A program made the position numbers and the translations under genes. A stretch of 64,000 nucleotides of DNA from DATKRB01 sp035532415 (lineage in GTDB: Bacteria; Actinomycetota; Acidimicrobiia; Acidimicrobiales; RAAP-2). This document shows positions 24,853 through 31,968 of the stretch, in pieces (within the stretch, counting starts at the first letter, position 1; each line of letters begins with the position of its first letter). The DNA is taken from assembly GCA_035532415.1 (NCBI GenBank), contig DATKRB010000006.1, forward strand, positions 59,792 through 123,791, read 5' to 3'. The notes under the pieces were generated by a model. The model saw nothing but the letters and a program-made list of their open reading frames with translations. It searched no databases and was not told the DNA's origin.

Positions 24853-26901
24853 ATGGCGTCGCCGATCGAGGACTACGGGATCGTCGGCGATCTCCACACG
24901 GCGGCGCTGGTCGGGCGGGACGGGTCGATCGACTGGCTGTGCCTGCCGCACTTCAACTCGGCGTCGTGCTTCGCGCGCCTGCTGGGCACCGAGGAGCACG
25001 GTTTCTGGAGGATCGCCCCCGCCGGAGGACCAGGAGCGGTGACCGCGGTGAGGCGGTCCTACCGGGAGGGCACGCTCGTGCTCGAGACCGAGTTCGACAC
25101 GGAAGAAGGGACCGTCCGGCTGACCGACTGCATGCCCATCCGCGAGAAGAACCCGCAAGTCGTCCGGCTCGTGGAGGGCGTCCGGGGCGACGTGCCCATG
25201 CGCTTCGAGCTGGCCATGCGCTTCGGGTACGGGGAGTCCATCCCGTGGGTCACCCGCAACGACGGGTTGCACACGATGACCGCCGGTCCCGACGCGGTCG
25301 CGCTCTGGGCCCGGGTGGAGACCCATGGCGAGGACATGCGGACGGTCAGCGACTTCACCATCCGCGAGGGCCAGCAGCTGCCCTTCGTCCTGACCTGGTT
25401 CGAGTCCTGCGAGGCCCCTCCCAGACCGATGGACCCCTGGTACGCGATCGAGAACACCGACGCCTGGTGGAGGGCCTGGTCGAGTGCCTGCACGTACCGG
25501 GGCGAGCACGGGGACGCAGTCCTCCGTTCGCTCATCACCCTGAAGGCACTGACCTACGAGCCGACCGGGGGCATCGTGGCGGCGGCGACCACCTCGTTGC
25601 CCGAGGCGTTGGGCGGCAACCGCAACTGGGACTACCGCTACTGCTGGCTCCGCGATGCCACCCTCACGCTCGAGGCGCTGATGCGTGGCGGGTACCACGA
25701 GGAGGCCATGGCCTGGAGGGACTGGCTGCTCCGGGCGACCGCCGGCGACGTGTCGAGATTGCAGATCATGTACGGGCCCTCCGGCGAGCGCCGCCTCGAC
25801 GAGTGGGAGGTCGACTGGTTGCCCGGTTACGAGGGTTCGGCCCCGGTTCGGGTCGGCAACGCCGCAGCCGGGCAGTACCAGCTCGACGTGTACGGCGAGG
25901 TGATGTCCGCGCTGTTCACCGCCGCCCAGGCGGACGGGGTGCACAGCCGGGCCATCTGGGATCTGCAGATCAAGCTCATCGAGTTCCTGGAGGAGGGCTG
26001 GAAGCTGCCCGACGACGGCATCTGGGAGGTCCGGGGCCCGCGCCGCCACTTCACGCACTCCAAGGTGATGGCGTGGGTGGCGGTCGACCGGGCCGTCCGG
26101 ACGCTCGAGCAGTGGCCGGACCTCGACGGCCCGGTCGATCGTTGGCGGGCGCTGCGCGAGGAGATCCACGAGGAGGTGTGCGCCAAGGGCTTCAACGAGG
26201 AGAAGCAGGCGTTCACCCAGTACTACGGCTGCGATCGGCTCGACGCCAGCATCCTGATGCTGCCGCTGGTGGGGTTCCTGCCCCCCGAGGACCCGCGGGT
26301 GATCAGCACGGTGGAGGCGGTCGAGCGCGAGCTGGTCGAGGACGGGTTCGTCCTGCGGTACCGCACCGACGACGACGGTTCGGTGGACGGCCTGACCGGG
26401 CGCGAGGGGGCGTTCCTCGCCTGCTCGTTCTGGTTGGTCGACTGCCTTCACCTCATCGGGAGGGCGGACGACGCCCGGGTGCTCTTCGAGCGCCTGGCCG
26501 GTCTCACCACCGACCTCGGGCTGCTCTCGGAGGAGTACGACCCCGTCGCCAAGCGCCTGGTCGGGAACTTCCCTCAGGCGTTCTCCCACGTGTCCCTGGT
26601 GAACTCCGCCTGCCGACTGGCCGGGCACCCGTCGCCGGGCCCCGGCCAGATCCATATCGCCGCGAAGGTCCGCAGTCTCTTGACGGAGCGCCGGAGCACG
26701 TTCGCCGGGTCGAGCAAGCCGAGCCGGTCGAAGTGGCGGGTCGCCGACCACCCCCGTCCGCGCAAGGGCGTCCGTTCCACTTTCGGCAATCCGGTGCAGC
26801 CCGAGCACCAGGAGAGCGACGTGGTCGCGCTCGCCGGGTCGGGCGGGGATCTCGGGCCCGCCGGGCACGAGGGGAACGACAGCGGGCATCCCGATCGATA
26901 G
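24853..26901 (+). CDS. Glycoside hydrolase family 15 (glucoamylase/trehalase-like)
   Basis: A 682-residue cytosolic enzyme with an N-terminal super-sandwich domain (IEDYGIVGDLHTAALVGRDGSIDWLCLPHFNSASCFARLLG) and an (alpha/alpha)6 catalytic domain. Catalytic glutamates are in DDGIWEVRGPRRHFTHSKVMAWVAVDRA (Glu392) and LLSEEYDPVAKRLVGNFPQAFSHVSLVNSA (Glu560/561). In actinobacteria this family includes the GH15-type trehalases, so trehalose or a short alpha-glucan is the likely substrate. The last 75-80 residues after the domain are low-complexity and not family-like. ATG 24853 lies 6 nt after TAAGAAT, so it is probably leaderless. Confidence 0.88.
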   Translation: MASPIEDYGIVGDLHTAALVGRDGSIDWLCLPHFNSASCFARLLGTEEHGFWRIAPAGGPGAVTAVRRSYREGTLVLETEFDTEEGTVRLTDCMPIREKNPQVVRLVEGVRGDVPMRFELAMRFGYGESIPWVTRNDGLHTMTAGPDAVALWARVETHGEDMRTVSDFTIREGQQLPFVLTWFESCEAPPRPMDPWYAIENTDAWWRAWSSACTYRGEHGDAVLRSLITLKALTYEPTGGIVAAATTSLPEALGGNRNWDYRYCWLRDATLTLEALMRGGYHEEAMAWRDWLLRATAGDVSRLQIMYGPSGERRLDEWEVDWLPGYEGSAPVRVGNAAAGQYQLDVYGEVMSALFTAAQADGVHSRAIWDLQIKLIEFLEEGWKLPDDGIWEVRGPRRHFTHSKVMAWVAVDRAVRTLEQWPDLDGPVDRWRALREEIHEEVCAKGFNEEKQAFTQYYGCDRLDASILMLPLVGFLPPEDPRVISTVEAVERELVEDGFVLRYRTDDDGSVDGLTGREGAFLACSFWLVDCLHLIGRADDARVLFERLAGLTTDLGLLSEEYDPVAKRLVGNFPQAFSHVSLVNSACRLAGHPSPGPGQIHIAAKVRSLLTERRSTFAGSSKPSRSKWRVADHPRPRKGVRSTFGNPVQPEHQESDVVALAGSGGDLGPAGHEGNDSGHPDR

Positions 26902-26943
26902 GGTGCGCGCGTGAACGCCGCCGGCAAGGTGGCCCCCGGTTGA
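26899..26943 (+). promoter_or_regulatory. Promoter and 10-codon leaderless leader ORF before the MBL gene
   Basis: TAGGGT (26899-26904), overlapping the GH15 stop codon, lies 6 nt before a GTG at 26911. That GTG opens a 10-codon frame (VNAAGKVAPG) ending in the TGA at 26941-26943, which overlaps the TTG start of the MBL gene at 26940. It may be a leader that couples translation into the downstream gene. This is inferred from spacing only. Confidence 0.35.
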
Positions 26944-27881
26944 GTGCGGATCCCGACGGCCCGACGGTCCTCGCCCCCGGGGTGCTCGAGATCGACACCC
27001 TCCTCGGGGGCTGGCAGCGGGTCACGGCCGGCTACCTGCTGCTGGGGCCCGACCCCGTGCTGGTGGAGACGGGGAGCCAGTCCTCGGCGCCGGTCATGCT
27101 GGCGTCGCTGGCCCGGCTCGGTCTCGGTCCTCGCGATCTGGCCGGGGTGGTGGTGACCCACATCCATCTCGACCATGCCGGCGGGGTCGGCGACGTGGCG
27201 AGGGCCTTCCCCGAGGCGACCGTGTACGTGCACGAGAAGGGAGCGAGGCACCTGGCCGACCCGACCCGCCTGGTGAGCTCGGCCGCCAGGGTGTACGGGC
27301 CGCTGCTCGACTCGCTGTACGGGCGCCTCGACCCCACGCCCGCCGAGCGGCTGCACGTGCTGGCCGACGGGGAGGAGATCCGGGTCGGCGGAGGTCGCGT
27401 GCTGACCGCCGTCGACTCCCCCGGGCACGCCAAGCACCACGTGGCCCTGCACGACTCGACGAGCGGGATCCTCTTCGCCGGGGATGCCGTCGGGGTGAAG
27501 CTGCCCGACGGTGGGGTGCTGCGGCCCGCCACGCCACCGCCCGACTTCGATCTGGACCAGGCGCTGCGCTCGCTGCAGCGGTTTGCCGAACGGCAGCCGT
27601 CAGGGATCGCCCTCGCCCACTACGGGCTGCTGCCCGACCCCCGGGAGCTGCTCGAGGAGGCCACGGCGACGCTCCGCCAGTGGGCCGAGACGGCCGAGCA
27701 GGCGTTCGCCTCCGGCTCCGACATCGCCGAGGCGCTGTCGGAGCGCTTCGACCCGCTGGTGGGCGACGTCGCGCCCGAGCACCGCGAGAAGCTCGAGGTC
27801 ATGAACGGGGTCCATTCCAATGCCGCGGGGCTCCTGCGGTGGATCGAGACCCGGGACCACGGCTCCCACCCGCCGGGCTGA
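26940..27881 (+). CDS. MBL-fold metallo-hydrolase
   Basis: A 313-residue metallo-beta-lactamase-fold hydrolase. The metal motif HIHLDH is near residues 74-79, with further ligands in DSPGHAKHH, FAGDAVG and LAHYG. A C-terminal helical stretch (about 215-313) follows the core. The TTG at 26940 is preferred because the usual domain start (LAPGVLEIDTLLGG) is close by and AAGGTGG lies 9 nt upstream; no in-frame ATG or GTG exists near it. Substrates of this branch range from thioesters to lactones; not determinable here. It follows GH15 closely but seems to have its own promoter. Confidence 0.83.
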   Translation: MSADPDGPTVLAPGVLEIDTLLGGWQRVTAGYLLLGPDPVLVETGSQSSAPVMLASLARLGLGPRDLAGVVVTHIHLDHAGGVGDVARAFPEATVYVHEKGARHLADPTRLVSSAARVYGPLLDSLYGRLDPTPAERLHVLADGEEIRVGGGRVLTAVDSPGHAKHHVALHDSTSGILFAGDAVGVKLPDGGVLRPATPPPDFDLDQALRSLQRFAERQPSGIALAHYGLLPDPRELLEEATATLRQWAETAEQAFASGSDIAEALSERFDPLVGDVAPEHREKLEVMNGVHSNAAGLLRWIETRDHGSHPPG

Positions 27882-27890
27882 GCGCGCCGG

Positions 27891-28157
27891 TCAGTCGACC
27901 TGGAGGAGAGCCCGGAGCTCCTCCTGACGGGTCTCGAAGTCCTCGAGTGAGATCCGGCCGTCGGCCATGTCCTCGTGGAGGCGGGCGAATTGCTCGAGGA
28001 CGCTGGCCTGGTCGACCGAGGGCCCCTGGGCCGGCTGATCGCCGCCCTCGGCACGGACCTCACGCCGCGCCAGCCGGTCCTCCTGTTTCGCCTTCGTCCG
28101 GGCCCGCTTCGCCTGGTCTCTTTGGAGCTTTCCGAATGTGGAGCGAGGACGCGCCAT
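27891..28157 (-). CDS. Small basic protein with C-terminal SHOCT-like segment
   Basis: An 88-residue protein with a basic N-terminal half (MARPRSTFGKLQRDQAKRARTKAKQEDRLARREVR split by charged residues) and a C-terminal segment LEQFARLHEDMADGRISLEDFETRQEELRALL that resembles SHOCT-type short helical domains, often found at protein C-termini and linked to oligomerisation or envelope proteins. The ATG at 28157 has AAAGGAGTGG upstream. It is convergent with the MBL gene (9 bp gap). Specific role unknown. Confidence 0.7.
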   Translation of the reverse strand: MARPRSTFGKLQRDQAKRARTKAKQEDRLARREVRAEGGDQPAQGPSVDQASVLEQFARLHEDMADGRISLEDFETRQEELRALLQVD

Positions 28158-28226
28158 GCACCACTCCTTTCGACTGATCGGCGGGCCGGTGCATGTGCAC
28201 CGCCCGCCGGATGGGCTGCCACGGCG

Positions 28227-28343
28227 TCAGATGAGCTGGTCGTTCCTCGCCGCGTCGCCCTTGCGGCCCGATGCGACCTCGAATTCGACCCGCGGACCGG
28301 CGTGGAGCGTGAGGAAGGTCCTCCCTGCGGAGCCGGTTGGCAT
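28227..28343 (-). pseudogene. Cold-shock protein gene with internal deletion (38 codons)
   Basis: From the ATG at 28343 (AAGAAGG Shine-Dalgarno) the minus strand encodes 38 residues. The MPTG start matches actinobacterial CspA proteins (MPTGTVKWFN...), and HAGPRVEFEVASGRKG matches their C-terminal strand (LEEGQKVEFEV..G.KG). The middle, including both RNA-binding motifs, is missing. It therefore looks like an internally deleted csp remnant, although the start signal is intact and a short product could be made. It is too short for routine gene calling. Confidence 0.55.
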
Positions 28344-28780
28344 GATGGCCTTCTTTCTCTGACGCGTTGTGCTGCAAGTGCTCTCGGTGCTGGACGAAGT
28401 CTCGGCCGTGTGACCGGATGATTACAAATCAGGTGCTCGTGGTACGGACCGGCGACCCCGGTGGTGCCGGGCCCCCTCCCGTTCCGGGAACGCCCTGGTC
28501 AAGAGGCCCGAAGCGGGGCGCTTGGTCGTACCGTCCGTGCTCTGACGAGGGCCCGGACACCCTGCTCCGAGATCCCGGGAATTCGAGTCGCTCCGGTCGG
28601 GTCGAGAAAGAGCCAACCCGACCGGCATCTCGAATCAGGCCCTGCCGGAGTGCTCCGGCGCCCAGCACGAGTAGCGTTCCGGACGGTTGCCCATCCTAGC
28701 AGGCAGCCGGCCGACAGCGGCTTCGGTCGGGGGACTGCATCCCGTGGCCCCGGCCGTGAGCGAATGGGAGTATGTGGCGG
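28344..28780. other. Non-coding gap of about 440 bp
   Basis: No frame here has family-like features on either strand. Upstream of the csp remnant, on the minus strand near 28432-28420, a TTGTAATCAT stretch could contain a -10 box, giving a roughly 80-nt leader like those of cold-shock genes. A GGGAG at 28766-28770 serves the SDR start at 28781. Nothing else is recognised. Confidence 0.5.
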
Positions 28781-29536
28781 ATGTCCCTCGATTCCTGCTT
28801 CGACCTGACCGGACGGATCGCCCTCGTGACCGGGGGTAGTCGTGGCCTCGGGTACCAGATGGTACGGGCGTTCGCCGAGCACGGCGCCGACGTCGTCGTC
28901 GCGAGCCGCAAGCTCGAGAACTGCGAGAAGGTGGCCGAAGAGGTCCGGGCGCTGGGCCGGCGGGCGCTTCCCTGCCAGGTGCATGCTGCGAAATGGGACT
29001 CCATCGACGAGCTGATCGAGGTGGCGTACGCCGAGTTCGGCCGCATCGATCTCCTGGTGAACAACGCGGGCATGAGCCCACCCATGCCCAGCCACGAGGT
29101 GACCGAGGAGCTGTTCGACAGCGTCGTGGGCCTCAACTTCAAGGGCCCGTTCCGCCTGGCCAGCCGGGTGGCCAAGCGCATGTACGACGGCGACGGTGGC
29201 GTGATCATCAACGTCTCGTCGTCGGGCGCGCTCATGCCGCTGCCTGGCGTCATCCCCTACGGGAGCTCCAAAGCGGCGCTGAACGCGATGACCCGTTCGC
29301 TCGCCGCCGAGTACGGCCCGAAGGTCCGGGTCAACACCCTGTCGCCCGGTCCCTACCTCACCGACATCTCAAAGGCCTGGCCGGCCGAGCGCCGCGAGAG
29401 GTCCGACAACGCGCTGGGCCGGCCCGGGCGCCCCGAGGAGATCGTCACCGCTGCGTTGTTCCTGGCCAGCCCGGCGTCGAGCTTCACCACCGGTGCTCTG
29501 GTGCGCGTTGACGGGGGCCTCCAGATCGGCCAGTGA
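28781..29536 (+). CDS. Short-chain dehydrogenase/reductase (SDR)
   Basis: A 251-residue classical SDR. Motifs in order: cofactor loop TGGSRGLG (about residues 17-24), NNAGMS, catalytic Ser region NVSSSGA, active-site YGSSKAALN and the C-terminal PGPYLTDISKAW and LFLASPASSFTTGALVRVDGGLQIG. It is most like FabG/gluconate-5-dehydrogenase-type enzymes; the substrate is unknown. ATG 28781 is chosen because GGGAG lies 10 nt upstream; ATG 28772 would start 1 nt after it. A strong hairpin follows the stop. Confidence 0.9.
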   Translation: MSLDSCFDLTGRIALVTGGSRGLGYQMVRAFAEHGADVVVASRKLENCEKVAEEVRALGRRALPCQVHAAKWDSIDELIEVAYAEFGRIDLLVNNAGMSPPMPSHEVTEELFDSVVGLNFKGPFRLASRVAKRMYDGDGGVIINVSSSGALMPLPGVIPYGSSKAALNAMTRSLAAEYGPKVRVNTLSPGPYLTDISKAWPAERRERSDNALGRPGRPEEIVTAALFLASPASSFTTGALVRVDGGLQIGQ

Positions 29537-29566
29537 GCTGCCACGTTCGCCCGGAGGGCGCGCGCC

Positions 29567-29592
29567 GGGTGCCGGGTATCGACCCGGCACCC
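29567..29592. terminator. Strong 11-bp stem hairpin between convergent genes
   Basis: Arms 29567-29577 (GGGTGCCGGGT) and 29582-29592 (ACCCGGCACCC) pair perfectly around a 4-nt loop. It lies between the SDR gene (+) and tRNA-Ser (-), so it probably terminates both directions despite lacking a clear U tract. A second hairpin, CGCCACC/GGTGGCG, lies at 29637-29654, just past the tRNA 3' end. Confidence 0.6.
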
Positions 29593-29678
29593 CTCACGTC
29601 TCCCCGGAGGTGACTTCGAGCGAAACGTGAGGGATGCGCCACCTTCCGGTGGCGGGGATTCCGCTACCGGCCACGCAG

Positions 29679-29764
29679 CGGAGGGAGTGGGATTCGAACC
29701 CACGGTGGGCAGGACCCACAACGGTTTTCGAGACCGTCCGATTCGGCCACTCTCGCATCCCTCC
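29679..29764 (-). tRNA. tRNA-Ser (CGA)
   Basis: Class II tRNA with a long variable arm. The acceptor arms GGAGGGA (29764-29758) and TCCCTCC (29686-29680) pair fully, with discriminator G at 29679. The anticodon loop CTCGAAA gives anticodon CGA (codon UCG). The T loop GGGTTCGAATCCC is standard. CCA is not encoded. Confidence 0.95.
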
Positions 29765-29863
29765 GGCGGGGACTTTACACCGGGCCTGGTCAGAGCCGGC
29801 CAGGCCCGGCCCACCACCGGCTGGTCGGGAGAGGTAGGGTCCCGGCCCCGAGACGTCGTGCGG

Positions 29864-31063
29864 TCAGCCGGCCGGTTCGGCCGTGACCCCCTTGTTCATG
29901 AGCTGGGCGATCTCGTCATCGCTGTAGCCCAGCTCCCGCAGGACCTCGGTGGTGTGCTGGCCGAGCAGGGGGGGCTGAACCCGGTCGTCGTCGAGCCCCG
30001 ACGAAAAGCGCAGGGGGTTGCGGACGCGTACGTAGCGACCCTCGGTCGGGTGCTCCGACGGCTCGAACATCCCGACCGCCTGCAGGTGCGGGTCCCGGAG
30101 CACGTCGCCGACCTCGTTCACCGGCATGGCGGGCACGTCGAGCTCGCGCAGGAGCGACAGCCATTCGGCGGTGGAGCGCCCGGGCATGACTTCGGCCACC
30201 ATCGCGTAGAGCGCCTCGGTGTTGGTGGTCCGCGAGCGGTGGTCGGCGAAGCGGGGATCGGACGCGAGCCCGGGCCGGCCGGTCAGGTCGAAGAAGGCCC
30301 GCCAGTGCCGGTCGTCGTAAAAGACGACGCTCAGCCACCCGTCGGCCGTTCGGAACGGGCGGCGGTCCTCCGCCAGCATGCGCTGGTAGCCGGACGGGCC
30401 GGTGGGCGGATCGAACGTCGACCCGTAAAGGTGCTCGAGCAGGACGAACGAAGTGAAGCTCTCGAACATGGGCACCTCCACCGCGCACCCCTCGCCCGTC
30501 TGGGCCCGCTGCACGAGGGCGGCACAGACGGCGCCGAAGGCCAGGATGCCGGCCGTCTTGTCGGCGACGACGGTCCTCACGTAGTCGGGCCGCTCGCCGG
30601 GGCGGGACTGCACGGACACCAGGCCCGACGCCGCCTGGATCACGTCGTCGTACGCGGGGAGGCCCGCGTAGGGCCCGTCGGACCCGAAGCCCAGCACCGC
30701 GACGTGGACGAGCCGCGGGTTGCGGGACCGGGTGGACTCGGGGTCGGCCCCGATCCGCAGGGCCGCAGCCGGGCGCATGTTGTGCACGAGCACGTCGGCC
30801 CGGTCGACCAGGCGGCCCAGCACCTCCTGGCCCGAGGGGTCCTTCAGGTCGACGCAGATGCCGCGCTTGTTCCGGCCGACGGCCATGAACAGCGGTCCCA
30901 TCGCCTCCGTGGGGGCCGGTCCGACCCTGCGGACGATGTCGCCGCCGGGTACCTCCACCTTGATCACGTCGGCGCCGAGGTCACCCAGCAGGAGCGTCGC
31001 GTAGGGGCCGGAGAAGACGGTGGTCAGGTCGACGATCCGAACACCGTTGAGGGGTCCTGCCAT
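29864..31063 (-). CDS. CaiB/BaiF family CoA transferase (class III)
   Basis: A 399-residue class III CoA transferase, which moves CoA between carboxylic acids. It begins MAGPLNGVRIVDLTTVFSGPYATLLLGDLGADVIKVEVPGGDIVRRVGP (the family N-terminus) and contains GRNKRGICVDLKDPSGQEVL, with the catalytic Asp expected at YDDVIQAASG. The C-terminal half shows VPAMPVNEVGDVLRDPHLQAVGMF. The ATG at 31063 lies 11 nt beyond the tadA stop, suggesting co-transcription. It probably supplies a CoA ester for degradation; the substrate pair is unknown. Confidence 0.92.
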   Translation of the reverse strand: MAGPLNGVRIVDLTTVFSGPYATLLLGDLGADVIKVEVPGGDIVRRVGPAPTEAMGPLFMAVGRNKRGICVDLKDPSGQEVLGRLVDRADVLVHNMRPAAALRIGADPESTRSRNPRLVHVAVLGFGSDGPYAGLPAYDDVIQAASGLVSVQSRPGERPDYVRTVVADKTAGILAFGAVCAALVQRAQTGEGCAVEVPMFESFTSFVLLEHLYGSTFDPPTGPSGYQRMLAEDRRPFRTADGWLSVVFYDDRHWRAFFDLTGRPGLASDPRFADHRSRTTNTEALYAMVAEVMPGRSTAEWLSLLRELDVPAMPVNEVGDVLRDPHLQAVGMFEPSEHPTEGRYVRVRNPLRFSSGLDDDRVQPPLLGQHTTEVLRELGYSDDEIAQLMNKGVTAEPAG

Positions 31064-31074
31064 GGGCCGGTCTC

Positions 31075-31575
31075 TCAGCTGACCGAGCGTTGCCCGGTAG
31101 CCCGGCGCTGCTCGAAGAAATCGGTGAGGAGAGCGCCGCACTCGCGCTCGAGCATGCCGGGCACCACCGGGAGCTCGTGGTTGAGCCGCGGGTCGGCGCA
31201 CAGGTTGTAGACGGAACCGCATGCGCCCGCTCTGGGGTCCGCAGCACCGAAGACCAGCCGGCCCACCCGCCCGGCGACGAGCGCACCGGCGCACATGGGG
31301 CAGGGCTCGAGCGTCACCACGAGGGTCACCGGGTTGAGGCGCCAGGTTCCCAGGGCCCGCGAGGCGTCGGCCAGGGCGAGGAGCTCGGCATGCGCGGTGG
31401 GATCGGCTCGCAGCTCGCGCTCGTTGTGCCGCGCCGCGATCACCTCGCCCCCGACCAGCACCACGGCCCCGACCGGCACGTCGCCATGCCCCGGTGCGAG
31501 CGCGGCCTCGTGAAGGGCCAGTCGCATCGCCGCCTGATCGGTGAGCGGGGCGTCTCGGGGCGCGTCGATGAGCAT
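31075..31575 (-). CDS. tadA: tRNA adenosine deaminase TadA
   Basis: A 166-residue zinc deaminase that converts A34 to inosine in tRNA-Arg(ACG). The zinc site is TAHAELLAL (His and catalytic Glu) plus LEPCPMCAGAL (two Cys). The core starts MRLALHEAALAPGHGDVPVGAVV. The ATG at 31575 lies 4 nt past the 3' end of tRNA-Ser(GGA) and has no Shine-Dalgarno; an in-frame ATG at 31527, preceded by AGGCGG, would remove 16 residues and still give a full domain. It probably shares a transcript with the tRNA upstream and the CoA transferase downstream. Confidence 0.92.
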   Translation of the reverse strand: MLIDAPRDAPLTDQAAMRLALHEAALAPGHGDVPVGAVVLVGGEVIAARHNERELRADPTAHAELLALADASRALGTWRLNPVTLVVTLEPCPMCAGALVAGRVGRLVFGAADPRAGACGSVYNLCADPRLNHELPVVPGMLERECGALLTDFFEQRRATGQRSVS

Positions 31576-31579
31576 GTGG

Positions 31580-31664
31580 CGGAGGAGGTGGGATTTGAAC
31601 CCACGGTGGGTTGCCCCACACACGATTTCCAATCGTGCCGATTCGGCCGCTCTCGCACTCCTCC
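31580..31664 (-). tRNA. tRNA-Ser (GGA)
   Basis: Class II tRNA. Acceptor arms GGAGGAG (31664-31658) and CTCCTCC (31587-31581) pair fully and the discriminator is G at 31580. The anticodon loop TTGGAAA gives GGA (codon UCC). The T loop is GTTCAAATC. CCA is not encoded, and tadA begins 4 nt downstream. Confidence 0.95.
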
Positions 31665-31796
31665 CCGGGGCAAGCGTCGACAGGCTAACCGAGGTGGCCG
31701 GCCGGGAAAGAGGCGGTGAGGCACCGGGGCCGGATGCCCGGCGACGGTGGGCCCGCCGCCATCCGCGGCTACGCTGAGGCCCAGCCGGGCCCGACG

Positions 31797-31914
31797 TTGG
31801 GCGCGGCGGCCGGGTCCTGCGCAACGGTCGCTCGTGAACCGAGTCAGGGTCGGAAGGCAGCAGCTCTCAGCGGGTGAGGCCGTGTGCCGTAGCCAACCTG
31901 GCCGCCGCGCCGAG
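31797..31914 (+). ncRNA. ffs: Signal recognition particle RNA (4.5S-type)
   Basis: The universally conserved SRP domain IV core GTCAGGGTCGGAAGGCAGCA (from about 31843) is flanked by a long stem: 31800-31811 pairs perfectly with 31900-31911. This defines a small bacterial SRP RNA that binds Ffh and targets membrane proteins. Ends are approximate. It precedes dnaX, the usual actinobacterial order. Confidence 0.92.
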
Positions 31915-31954
31915 CGTCGGTGACCCGGCCAATCCGAGGGCGTGGCCCCACCGG

Positions 31955-31968
31955 TAGGCTCGCCCCGC
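31955..31968 (+). promoter_or_regulatory. -10 box of a leaderless promoter for dnaX
   Basis: TAGGCT at 31955-31960 ends 8 nt before the dnaX ATG at 31969 and no Shine-Dalgarno is visible. No good -35 is seen. Confidence 0.45.

Noticed and set aside
28060..28377. 105-codon minus-strand frame as a gene
   Set aside because: Its composition is shadow-like; the true signals here are the csp remnant and the SHOCT-like gene in other frames.
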